From Chloroflexota bacterium (GTDB lineage: Bacteria; Chloroflexota; Ktedonobacteria; Ktedonobacterales; Ktedonobacteraceae), in the NCBI GenBank assembly GCA_005881295.1, contig VBHS01000281.1, positions 1 through 13,538 on the forward strand: a DNA stretch of 13,538 nucleotides, written 5' to 3'. A model generated the notes under the pieces. The model was not told the DNA's origin. It saw only the letters and a list, made by a program, of their open reading frames with translations, and ran no database searches. This document shows positions 1 through 7,116 of this stretch, piece after piece. How positions within the stretch are numbered: the first letter of the stretch is position 1; each line of letters starts with the position of its first letter. The translations under genes and the position numbers were made by a program.

Positions 1-1
1 A

Positions 2-697
2 GTATCTATACCCTGGCACTATCCCGTCAAAGTGATCGAGACAATGGGCCGTGACGCGGGGTGGCTGGCAGCCTCTTCAGCGCTGGGGAAACGACACGAT
101 AATGACCCACCGCATATCATCCTTATGCCTGAACATGTCTTCAAAGCAGATAACTTCCTGAAGCAGGTTGAGGCGGTCTACCGTAGCATCGGGTATGTGA
201 TTGTTGTGGCCTCCGAGGCTGTACGCGACGAAAAGGGACAGCCTCTAGGTACCGCTGGGGAGACGGGCGAAGATGCTTTCCAGCATCCGCTCCTCACCGG
301 AGCAGCCCAACATCTGGTAGAATTAGTCATTCAGCATTTGAACTTGCGAGCGCGTTTCGAAAAGCCCGGCGACTTGCAGCGTATGTCCTCAACCTGTATT
401 TCACGCACCGATCAGGACGAGGCCTATCTCGTTGGACAGGCTGCCATTCAGGCGCTCCTGCAGGGTGAGAGCGACAAAATGGTGACGTTGGTACGCCATA
501 CAGAACCCGGCTATTATTGCAGCACAGGATTAGTGGAACTGGCAAAGATCGCCAATGCCCAACAGTTAATGCCCGCTCACTACCTGAATGAAAACAAAAC
601 CATGGTAACGCAGGCTTTCTATGACTATGCGCTGCCATTGATTGGCCCTTCACTGCCTGATCACGCAAAACTGGAAAAAACGAAGGTGCAATTATGA
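2..697 (+). CDS. 6-phosphofructokinase (pfp/PPi-type subgroup), C-terminal part; 5' end outside the window
   Basis: Phosphorylates fructose 6-phosphate to fructose 1,6-bisphosphate in cytoplasmic glycolysis. The frame is open from base 2, so the gene begins upstream; the GTG at 32 is an internal Val codon, not the start. Visible family landmarks are HYPVKVIETMGRDAGWLAA (the MGRDAGW substrate-binding signature) and, near the middle, KPGDLQRMSS followed by DEAYLVGQAA. The second motif is what I associate with the longer PPi-dependent/mixed PFK subgroup rather than short E. coli PfkA. The donor-deciding N-terminal residues are not in the window, so ATP versus pyrophosphate cannot be settled and no symbol is given. 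The stop overlaps the deoB start by ATGA, with a GAAGG ribosome site just before it, so translational coupling is likely. Confidence 0.9.
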   Translation, partial: VSIPWHYPVKVIETMGRDAGWLAASSALGKRHDNDPPHIILMPEHVFKADNFLKQVEAVYRSIGYVIVVASEAVRDEKGQPLGTAGETGEDAFQHPLLTGAAQHLVELVIQHLNLRARFEKPGDLQRMSSTCISRTDQDEAYLVGQAAIQALLQGESDKMVTLVRHTEPGYYCSTGLVELAKIANAQQLMPAHYLNENKTMVTQAFYDYALPLIGPSLPDHAKLEKTKVQL

Positions 698-1875
698 AGA
701 CTCTTAAACGAGCAATTCTTGTGGTCCTCGACGGCGTCGGAGCGGGCGCCAATCCAGATGCACATGTCTACGGCGATGATGGGGCTAGCTCATTGGAACA
801 CTGCGCACAGGCGGTTGGAGGTCTCGCTCTCCCAAATCTGGGAAGCATAGGTATAGGAAACATTACTCCTATGAAGGGAACTCCACCGACGGATCATGCT
901 CGCGGAGCATATGGCCGTATGTCTGAAGCAGCCGCTGGCAAAGATAGTACGACCGGCCACTGGGAAATGACCGGCGTTGTCCTGCAAAAACCCTTACCCA
1001 CCTATCCACATGGCTTTCCCCTTGACCTCGTAGAAGCCTTCGAACAGGCCATTGGACGCAAAGTCATCGGCAACAAGGCTGCTTCCGGCACAGAGATCAT
1101 CAAAGAACTGGGCGAAGAGCATGTGCGTACTGGCTTTCCTATCCTCTACACATCCGCCGATAGCGTTTTTCAACTTGCCGCGCATCAGGACGTAATCCCC
1201 CTTCAGGAACTGTACCACATGTGCGAAATTGCTCGACAGATGCTTACAGGAGACAACGCTGTCGGACGGGTTATTGCCCGCCCATTCATAGGAACCCCAG
1301 GATCTTTCACACGCACTGAACATCGTCGCGATTTCTCGCTCCAGCCGCTCGGCACGACACTCCTCGACCTCCTCAAGGCTGAGGGCAAGGATGTCATCGG
1401 CCTCGGTAAAATTGAGGATCTTTTCGCCGGACGTGGATTGACCCGGCGGGATCATACCGAGACCAATAGCGATGGCATGAAAGCGACGCTGCACTGGCTC
1501 GAACAGGATTTTAACGGGCTGCTCTTTGTGAACCTGGTTGAGTTTGACATGCTGTGGGGCCACCGTCGCGATAGTGAGGGTTACGCGCAAGCATTGCGCG
1601 ATGTCGATACATGGTTCGCACAGGTACAGGAGGTCATGCGGCCAGAGGATGCCATCTTCTTCACAGCCGATCATGGCGTAGATCCAACCTATCATGGCAC
1701 CGATCATACCCGTGAACAAGTGCCACTCCTGGCATTCGGTGTGCCTGTTCGAGCAGGAGTGAATCTCGGCACTCGTTCTACTTTTGCGGATCTGGGCCAA
1801 ACATTAGCGCAGGCATTTGCTGTTGGACAACTGGCAGCGGGAACCACCTTTGCACACGAATTAGGACTTTTATGA
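694..1875 (+). CDS. deoB: Phosphopentomutase
   Basis: Interconverts ribose-1-P (or deoxyribose-1-P) and ribose-5-P, linking nucleoside salvage to the pentose phosphate pool; cytoplasmic, Mn-dependent, alkaline-phosphatase superfamily. The 393 residues match the family's usual length. Seen motifs: VLDGVGAG with metal Asp13; DSTTGHWE (residues 84-91) with the phosphorylated Thr just before GHWE; EFDMLWGHRRD with Asp285 and His290; TADHGVDPT with Asp326 and His327; and TDHTRE with His338. All expected metal ligands are present. ATGA overlaps join it to the phosphofructokinase upstream and the GNAT gene downstream, so it sits in the middle of one operon. It looks intact. Confidence 0.97.
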   Translation: MKTLKRAILVVLDGVGAGANPDAHVYGDDGASSLEHCAQAVGGLALPNLGSIGIGNITPMKGTPPTDHARGAYGRMSEAAAGKDSTTGHWEMTGVVLQKPLPTYPHGFPLDLVEAFEQAIGRKVIGNKAASGTEIIKELGEEHVRTGFPILYTSADSVFQLAAHQDVIPLQELYHMCEIARQMLTGDNAVGRVIARPFIGTPGSFTRTEHRRDFSLQPLGTTLLDLLKAEGKDVIGLGKIEDLFAGRGLTRRDHTETNSDGMKATLHWLEQDFNGLLFVNLVEFDMLWGHRRDSEGYAQALRDVDTWFAQVQEVMRPEDAIFFTADHGVDPTYHGTDHTREQVPLLAFGVPVRAGVNLGTRSTFADLGQTLAQAFAVGQLAAGTTFAHELGLL

Positions 1876-2330
1876 CGGAGACACAACGCAACAAAACAGC
1901 AGGGCAGGCACAAGCTAACTTCCTGCCAGGCGATCGCATCCACCTGCGGCGTCCCACTATGAACGACGCGGAAAGGATATTCCACTGGGAACGTGACGAT
2001 GAAGTTTGGCGCTACGACCTACATCGCCCGTTCTCGAACAGCATGGCGCAATTTTTACCCGTTTTTGAACGCAACTATGTACGTGGCAACGGGCGTCAAT
2101 TCTGGTTCATCATTGAAGACGAGAAGCACATCCCGATTGGCACCATCACCTATTTCAATATCGATTATCGCCTCGGGCAGGTAGAAATCGGTCTTGGCCT
2201 GGGCGACAAAAATCGTTGGGGCAAAGGGTACGGGCCAGACGCAATCCGCACGTTGGTAAAGTATCTCTTTTCTCTCCCCGGGCTGACGCGCATTTACGCG
2301 GAAACCGCCCTTGGCACATGTACCCGTTGA
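1872..2330 (+). CDS. GNAT-family (RimJ/RimL-like) N-acetyltransferase, apparently C-terminally truncated
   Basis: Acetyl-CoA-dependent acetyltransferase fold; substrate unknown. The 152 residues start LPGDRIHLRRPTMNDAERIFHWERDDEVWRY in family order (the first ~17 residues are an unstructured tail). Motif A is seen as EIGLGLGDKNRWGKGYG (105-121), whose RWGKGYG segment binds the pyrophosphate of CoA. The helix continues to LPGLTRIYAETAL, then ends abruptly with GTCTR and a stop. In relatives the segment after RIYAETAL normally continues about 30-40 residues (N-x-x-(A/S)-x-(R/K)-x-(L/Y)-E-K-x-GF), which completes the CoA site. That part is absent and the last 20 bases are shared out of frame with the next gene. 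It is therefore either a deletion remnant or a non-functional short form. The start is fixed by the ATGA overlap with deoB, with AGGA upstream. Confidence 0.75.
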   Translation: MTETQRNKTAGQAQANFLPGDRIHLRRPTMNDAERIFHWERDDEVWRYDLHRPFSNSMAQFLPVFERNYVRGNGRQFWFIIEDEKHIPIGTITYFNIDYRLGQVEIGLGLGDKNRWGKGYGPDAIRTLVKYLFSLPGLTRIYAETALGTCTR

Positions 2331-3666
2331 TCCAGAAATTTTTCATGCCTATGATATTCGCGGCATCTATGGCGAAAACTTGACTGACGATGTGGCTTAT
2401 CGCATAGGTCGGGCTGCGGCACAGTATTTACAAGTCCCAGAGATTGCAGTCGGTCGCGATATGCGCCTCTCCTCACCGCAATTAGCCGCCGCCCTGATCC
2501 GTGGTATTACTGACCAGGGGGTCAACGCTATCGACCTGGGCATGACGACGACCGATGGCCTCTATTTCGCCGTTGGAAAATTTAACTTCCCCGCAGGCGT
2601 CATGATCACCGCCTCGCACAATCCCGCTCAATACAATGGCATGAAGTTCTGCCGCGCTCAGGCATTTCCTATCAGCCTCGAGTCAGGACTAAGCGATATC
2701 CGCGACCTGGCTGTAAGCGGAAAGTTCGCCGAGCCAGCCTCCAAAGGCCAGGTGATCAAACGCGACATCACCGATGATTATGTCAAACACGCTCTGTCAT
2801 TCGTCGACGTATCCAGGATCAGGCCGCTTAAAGTCGTCATCGACGCTGGCAATGGTATGGCCGGCTTGATCATGCCGAAGGTCTTCCAGCATCTCCCCTG
2901 CGAGCTCGTTCCGCTTTATTTTGAATTAGACGGCAACTTCCCCCACCATCCTGCCAGCCCCATCGAGCCTGAGAACATGGTGGATGTGCAAAAGAAGGTA
3001 CGTGAAGTCGGGGCCGACCTGGGTGCAGCCTTCGATGGGGACGCTGACCGCATGTTTCCCGTCGATGAACATGGCGACCTGGTGGATGGTTCTAAGGTGA
3101 TAGCTGCTGTTTCTAATAGCCTTCTACAGAAGTTCCCTGGTTCAACCATCCTCTACAACCTGATTGTCTCCAAAAGCGTTCCAGAGCTCATCAACAAATT
3201 AGGCGGCAAGGCTATACGGACACGCGTGGGACATTCCTATATCAAAGCAGAGATGCGTCAGAACAATGCCATCTTTGGTGGAGAACACTCCGGCCATTTC
3301 TACTTCCGTGACAACTGGTTTGCCGACTCGGGTCTGATCGCTTTACTCATTTTGCTCGAACTTGTCTCGGTCGAGAACAAGCCGCTCTCCGAAATACTCA
3401 AGCCGCTCGATCACGGCTTCCGCAGCGGCGAAATTAATAGCACTATCGCCGATGCACAGGGCAAAATGCATGCTTTGGAAGAACGCTTCGGTAAAAATGC
3501 TAAGTCCGTCGATCACCTGGATGGGGTAACCCTCGATTTTGGCGACTGGTGGTTCAATGTGCGTCCATCGAATACAGAACCCCTCCTCCGCTTAAATCTC
3601 GAGGCAAACAGCCGCGAGTTGATGGAGCAGAAGCGGGACGAGGTCCTCGCATTTATTCGCCACTAG
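2311..3666 (+). CDS. manB: Phosphomannomutase/phosphoglucomutase
   Basis: Alpha-D-phosphohexomutase that interconverts hexose-6-P and hexose-1-P (mannose and/or glucose), supplying nucleotide-sugar precursors for polysaccharide and glycan synthesis. All four domains are visible: an N-terminal PEIFHAYDIRGIYG segment; the catalytic phosphoserine loop TASHNPAQYNGMK with Ser102; the Mg loop DGDADR (242-247); the sugar loop GGEHSGH (323-329); and the phosphate loop RPSNTEP (418-424). At 451 residues it is full length. The start is a TTG inside the upstream GNAT frame. There is no ATG or GTG between the in-frame TGA at 2284 and the conserved YDIRG, and the ribosome site is poor (GGAAA about 7 bases upstream), so the start may have been altered by the junction described in the findings. 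manB and algC are alternative names. Confidence 0.93.
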   Translation: MAHVPVDPEIFHAYDIRGIYGENLTDDVAYRIGRAAAQYLQVPEIAVGRDMRLSSPQLAAALIRGITDQGVNAIDLGMTTTDGLYFAVGKFNFPAGVMITASHNPAQYNGMKFCRAQAFPISLESGLSDIRDLAVSGKFAEPASKGQVIKRDITDDYVKHALSFVDVSRIRPLKVVIDAGNGMAGLIMPKVFQHLPCELVPLYFELDGNFPHHPASPIEPENMVDVQKKVREVGADLGAAFDGDADRMFPVDEHGDLVDGSKVIAAVSNSLLQKFPGSTILYNLIVSKSVPELINKLGGKAIRTRVGHSYIKAEMRQNNAIFGGEHSGHFYFRDNWFADSGLIALLILLELVSVENKPLSEILKPLDHGFRSGEINSTIADAQGKMHALEERFGKNAKSVDHLDGVTLDFGDWWFNVRPSNTEPLLRLNLEANSRELMEQKRDEVLAFIRH

Positions 3667-3669
3667 AAA

Positions 3670-3744
3670 ACCTGATAGACAAGTAGGGGAGTGTCCCGCT
3701 GGCTCTATAAGTTACCTGGACGCTCCCTTGCTTGTCTTTCAGGT
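3670..3744. terminator. Large 27-bp hairpin between convergent genes (putative bidirectional terminator)
   Basis: Two 27-base arms (3670-3696 and 3718-3744) are inverted copies differing at four positions, around a 21-base loop. In plus-strand RNA three of the four differences become G-U pairs and one a U-U mismatch; in minus-strand RNA they are A-C and A-A mismatches. Only the minus strand has a T run straight after the stem (TTTTC, from 3670 down to 3666). It lies between the mannomutase stop and the stop of the convergent hypothetical gene, so it can serve either side. A shorter competing hairpin, TTACCTG (3712-3718) with CAGGTAA (3740-3746), is also possible. Confidence 0.65.
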
Positions 3745-3754
3745 AATCATCCCC

Positions 3755-4783
3755 CTAAAGCGACACTGTATAATTGTTCCCTGCACTGGTATATTGAACC
3801 AGGAAGTCAATAGTAATCGACCCCAAACCAGCCGGGCCAATGAACACCACTCTCCCATTTACCCCCTTCGCAAAGGCATTGAAGGTATAGGGCAGGGTAT
3901 TATCAATCGGTGGATGAGTCGAACCGTCATTATAAATCAGCCGCACATAGTCATAGCCAAAGCCGGGCGACACCTTAACCCCATTGGGATTACTGACGCT
4001 GAAGTTCAAAACGTAATATTGCTGACCAGCTTTGGCCTGGTTCCCGCGGTAAGCATAGCGAATGTCCACACGTGACAGGTGATATACCAAATTAAGCGGC
4101 GCAGAAGGGGGAAAGCCATAGTTGATGTCGAGGGACTGGGGCGATGATCTGTCTTTATATATCTCAGGATGAAATGCCCCACTAAACGGTATCGTCACCA
4201 GGTATTCGCCTATCACTGTAGAACCAAGCCGCAGCTTTAAGGTATCAAGACGAATCCCCGCGGGAACAGAAAAGTCGATCCAGCCGGTTTCGCTGCTTCT
4301 TGCTCGAGGTCCAACCGAGAGAGTTACATTAGTAGGGCTGATTGGATCAAGCTTAGGGGCTATCAGGCGAGCAATATCGTAATAGATCACAGAAATCTGC
4401 TCAGTAGATGGATTTGTGACTTTCATATTTAAACGTACTATAGCCGGACCCGTTCGAATACCGTCATCATCAAAAGAGGTTGCATATTGCGCATTGAGAA
4501 CAGTATAAACTAAACCAGCATAAGGTGCCGTCCGATTTACATTAAATGAAAGTGTCGGTACCGGTGTGGGAGCAGGATTGAAAGAGAATTTTACATTTTT
4601 TAGAAAGCCCAACACGGTAGAACTGACCAGTGTCAGCATAATTATCCCCACTATGAGTAGACTACTGAACAAGAGCCACTGCCTGGAAGGATTACCTCTT
4701 TTTAGAAACTTCGTGCCATGGAGCACAGGCGTCTTCTCTTGAAATATTGGTGGATCCGGGATTGTTGGTGTCTTTTTTACCAT
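3755..4783 (-). CDS. Hypothetical membrane-anchored protein with two beta-rich extracellular domains
   Basis: I do not recognise a named family. A cytoplasmic Pro-rich head of about 35 residues is followed by one hydrophobic helix (WLLFSSLLIVGIIMLTLVSS, roughly residues 36-55), a Pro-rich spacer (NPAPTPVPTL), and then two similar beta-sandwich-like halves. The first half carries VRLNMKVTNPSTE ... GWIDFSVPAG ... LKLRLG; the second carries YVLNFSVSNPNG ... GYDYVRLIYNDGS ... VVFIGPAG ... ITIDFLVQYTS. The pattern resembles DUF4352-type surface domains (inferred). With no signal-peptidase site evident, it is probably a type II anchored surface protein. Start: ATGs lie at 4789 and 4783. The AGAAGGAAGG site (4800-4791) is 7 bases from the 4783 start and close to ideal, so I chose 4783 (342 residues); 4789 remains possible. 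It has its own promoter and is alone on its strand. Confidence 0.7.
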   Translation of the reverse strand: MVKKTPTIPDPPIFQEKTPVLHGTKFLKRGNPSRQWLLFSSLLIVGIIMLTLVSSTVLGFLKNVKFSFNPAPTPVPTLSFNVNRTAPYAGLVYTVLNAQYATSFDDDGIRTGPAIVRLNMKVTNPSTEQISVIYYDIARLIAPKLDPISPTNVTLSVGPRARSSETGWIDFSVPAGIRLDTLKLRLGSTVIGEYLVTIPFSGAFHPEIYKDRSSPQSLDINYGFPPSAPLNLVYHLSRVDIRYAYRGNQAKAGQQYYVLNFSVSNPNGVKVSPGFGYDYVRLIYNDGSTHPPIDNTLPYTFNAFAKGVNGRVVFIGPAGLGSITIDFLVQYTSAGNNYTVSL

Positions 4784-4790
4784 AAACATA

Positions 4791-4800
4791 CCTTCCTTCT
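4791..4800 (-). promoter_or_regulatory. Ribosome binding site of the minus-strand hypothetical gene
   Basis: AGAAGGAAGG on the minus strand. GGAAGG ends 7 bases before the ATG at 4783 but only 1 base before the ATG at 4789; the AGAAGG part is 5 bases from 4789. The spacing favours 4783. Confidence 0.55.
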
Positions 4801-4824
4801 TGCGGATCGTTTTTCCCCACTTCT

Positions 4825-4833
4825 ATTGTATCA
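4825..4833 (-). promoter_or_regulatory. Extended -10 promoter for the minus-strand hypothetical gene
   Basis: The minus strand reads TGATACAAT, an extended -10 (TG-N-TACAAT, five of six consensus bases in the hexamer), with no good -35. The predicted start near 4818 gives a leader of about 30 bases before the gene. It is back-to-back with the sucC promoter. Confidence 0.45.
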
Positions 4834-4897
4834 AGTTTTGGCAACACTTAATAGCCCTTACATCTACGCATTCTTGATTCGCCCCCAGGCGTCATTC

Positions 4898-4926
4898 TTG
4901 ACACCTCGTTTGGATAGTGTTAGCAT
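4898..4926 (+). promoter_or_regulatory. Sigma-70-type promoter for sucCD
   Basis: Perfect -35 TTGACA (4898-4903), a 17-base spacer and -10 TAGCAT (4921-4926, four of six). The predicted start near 4933 gives a leader of about 65 bases to the sucC GTG. An 8-base repeat ATTCTTGA occurs at 4870-4877 and 4894-4901, the second overlapping the -35, and could be an operator. The leader contains a weak hairpin, AGCAG (4941-4945) with CTGCT (4967-4971), followed by TTTTT. Confidence 0.6.
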
Positions 4927-4997
4927 GACTGCAGTTAAATAGCAGACCTTCCTGCCCGGTAGAGACCTGCTGTATTTTTCACAAGGAGAATTTTTTA

Positions 4998-6128
4998 GTG
5001 AAAATCCACGAATATCAAGCCAAAGATATTCTGGCACACTATGGCGTCCCCATCCAGCCGGGGCGCGTAGCTTATACGCCAGACGAGGCTGAAGCTATTG
5101 CTCGCGAACTCGGCGGGCCAGTCGTCATTAAAGCCCAGGTATACGTCGGCGGACGCGGCAAAGCAGGTGGCATCCAGTTTGGCGATACGCCAGAACAGGC
5201 GCGCGCAGCTGCGTCGAAAGTATTGGGCATGGATATCAAAGGGCTGACTGTCGAAAAGGTTCTTGTCGTCTCCAAAATAAATATTCAAGAGGAATACTAT
5301 CTTGGCATCATCCTGGATCGCAAATCCCAGGCGCCCATCGTGATGGTCTCAAAAGAGGGTGGCATCGATATCGAAGAGGTGGCCGCAAAAACCCCCGAAA
5401 AGATCATTAAACAACCCATCGACATGCGCTGGGGCCTGCGCCCTTTTGAAGCGCGCGATATCCTTGCACGGGCCAGGCTCCCTCATCAGGTCATCGGCAA
5501 AGGCGGCTCCATTCTTACTGCGCTTGCCAGAGCCTTTATAGAAAGTGACGCCAGCCTGGCAGAAATCAATCCACTTGTGCTTACCTCGGAGGGACAGGTG
5601 CAAGCGGCCGATGCCAAAATTCTTATCGATGACAATGGCCTCTTCCGCCAGAAGGAATATGCCTCGTGGGCAGAGTCAGAAGAGTCGAATCCATTAGAGT
5701 ATGAGGCCAGGCAGGAAGGCCTGACCTATGTGAAACTTGACGGTAACGTCGGGATCATTGGTAACGGCGCAGGACTTGTCATGACCACGCTTGATATGGT
5801 AGCTCGCGTCGGCGGGAAGCCGGCTAATTTCCTCGATATCGGTGGAGGAGCAAAGGCCGAAGTTATGTATAAGGCTCTCTCCTTTGTGGCACGCGATCCA
5901 CAGGTCAAGGGTATTCTCGTCAATATCTTCGGTGGCATTACACGTGGTGAAGAGGTGGCAAAGGGAGTCATCATGGCACAGGCTGAACTCCCTGAAGGTA
6001 TGCCCATCGTCGTTCGCTTGTCAGGCACCGGTGCGGAAGAGGGAAAAGCTTTGTTGAAAGACGCTGGGCTTGACTGGGGTAAAGATATGCGCGAGGCGGC
6101 TCAAAAAATCGTCGCCGCGGTTGGTTAA
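4998..6128 (+). CDS. sucC: Succinyl-CoA synthetase (ADP-forming) beta subunit
   Basis: The ATP-grasp subunit of succinyl-CoA ligase, which couples succinyl-CoA cleavage to ATP (or GTP) formation in the TCA cycle and works as a complex with SucD. The family start MKIHEYQAKDIL fixes the GTG start, and AAGGAG lies 9 bases upstream. Seen: the glycine loop VGGRGKAGG (50-58), which contacts nucleotide; AEINPLV (188-194) with Mg-binding residues; and a C-terminal CoA-ligase domain with GNGAGLVM, FLDIGGGA and NIFGGITRGEEVA. At 376 residues it is slightly shorter than the E. coli protein but normal. It is followed by sucD after 23 bases. Confidence 0.97.
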   Translation: MKIHEYQAKDILAHYGVPIQPGRVAYTPDEAEAIARELGGPVVIKAQVYVGGRGKAGGIQFGDTPEQARAAASKVLGMDIKGLTVEKVLVVSKINIQEEYYLGIILDRKSQAPIVMVSKEGGIDIEEVAAKTPEKIIKQPIDMRWGLRPFEARDILARARLPHQVIGKGGSILTALARAFIESDASLAEINPLVLTSEGQVQAADAKILIDDNGLFRQKEYASWAESEESNPLEYEARQEGLTYVKLDGNVGIIGNGAGLVMTTLDMVARVGGKPANFLDIGGGAKAEVMYKALSFVARDPQVKGILVNIFGGITRGEEVAKGVIMAQAELPEGMPIVVRLSGTGAEEGKALLKDAGLDWGKDMREAAQKIVAAVG

Positions 6129-6151
6129 ACGAATAAAGGGAAACAAAGAGC

Positions 6152-7024
6152 ATGAGTATTCTATTAGATAGTTCGACGCGGGTGATTGTACAGGGCATAA
6201 CCGGGCGAGAGGGACTGTATCACACGCGTAATATGAAGACCGCGGGAACAAATATCGTTGGCGGCGTGACTCCCGGCAAGGGCGGTACGACAGCAGAAGG
6301 CGTTCCAGTCTTTGATACCGTCGCCGAGGCAAAGGCAGCCACAGATGCTGAAGCCAGCTGTATTTTTGTACCACCTGCAGGTGCCGCCGATGCGATTATG
6401 GAAGCGGCCAGCGCCAGTATAAGCCTGATCGTCTGTATCACCGAGGGCATACCAGTTATTGATATGACCCGCGCCATGATAGTTGTACGTGAGCATGGCG
6501 CGCGGCTGATCGGCCCTAACTGTCCCGGTATGTGTACTCCAGGCCATGGCAAAATCGGTATTATCCCCTACCAGATATTCAAACCGGGTCCCGTCGGTTT
6601 CATCTCACGCTCCGGCACGCTCACGTACGAGGTTGTCGCCTTGCTCACTGAAGCAGGCATTGGCCAATCTACCTGCATTGGTATTGGAGGTGACCCCATT
6701 ATTGGCTCGACATTCGCCGATTACTTGGAACTCTTCGAGTCCGACCCGGATACCAAAGCCGTTGTCATGTGTGGCGAGATCGGTGGAAGCGACGAGGAAG
6801 ACGCGGCAGAGTTCATCAAAACGATGAGCAAACCCGTAGTAGCCTTCATCTCAGGACGTACTGCCCCTCCGGGGAAACGCATGGGGCACGCTGGCGCGAT
6901 CATCTCCGGCAATACAGGTACAGCGCAGGGAAAGGTTGCCGCGCTACAGGCAGCAAATGTCCCTGTGGCAGACACCATCTTCGAGATCCCTGATCTGGTT
7001 AAAAAAGCCCTTTCCGCATTATAA
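6152..7024 (+). CDS. sucD: Succinyl-CoA synthetase (ADP-forming) alpha subunit
   Basis: The CoA-binding and phosphohistidine subunit of succinyl-CoA ligase, partner of SucC. The 290 residues match the family. Seen: an N-terminal Rossmann CoA-binding domain with VQGITGREG (13-21) and GGVTPGKGG (37-45); IGPNCPGMCTPG (120-131); and the phosphohistidine loop GHAGAIISG with His246, the same position as in the E. coli enzyme. The gap from sucC holds AAAGGG and AAAGAG before the ATG. It is transcribed with sucC and looks intact. Confidence 0.97.
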   Translation: MSILLDSSTRVIVQGITGREGLYHTRNMKTAGTNIVGGVTPGKGGTTAEGVPVFDTVAEAKAATDAEASCIFVPPAGAADAIMEAASASISLIVCITEGIPVIDMTRAMIVVREHGARLIGPNCPGMCTPGHGKIGIIPYQIFKPGPVGFISRSGTLTYEVVALLTEAGIGQSTCIGIGGDPIIGSTFADYLELFESDPDTKAVVMCGEIGGSDEEDAAEFIKTMSKPVVAFISGRTAPPGKRMGHAGAIISGNTGTAQGKVAALQAANVPVADTIFEIPDLVKKALSAL

Positions 7025-7044
7025 TAAACTAAAGAGCGAATATT

Positions 7045-7074
7045 GAAGGCATGCACGATGCGGTGCATGCCTTC
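7045..7074. terminator. Perfect 12-bp hairpin after sucD, without a T run
   Basis: GAAGGCATGCAC (7045-7056) and its exact complement GTGCATGCCTTC (7063-7074) enclose the loop GATGCG. The stem is strong and perfect, but what follows is CGGCAAAAA, so no T run appears on either strand. It may stop transcripts weakly, or protect the sucCD 3' end while part of the transcript runs on into the deacylase gene. Confidence 0.5.
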
Positions 7075-7116
7075 CGGCAAAAATCACACAGAAAAACTGT
7101 CTAATAAAGGAAAAGT

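Noticed and set aside
994..1800. 268-residue open frame on the minus strand across deoB
   Set aside because: It is wholly antisense to a full-length phosphopentomutase with every catalytic motif, and its translation shows no recognisable domain.
4718..4942. 74-codon plus-strand frame over the divergent promoter region
   Set aside because: It covers the start of the minus-strand gene and both promoters, with no ribosome site or domain.
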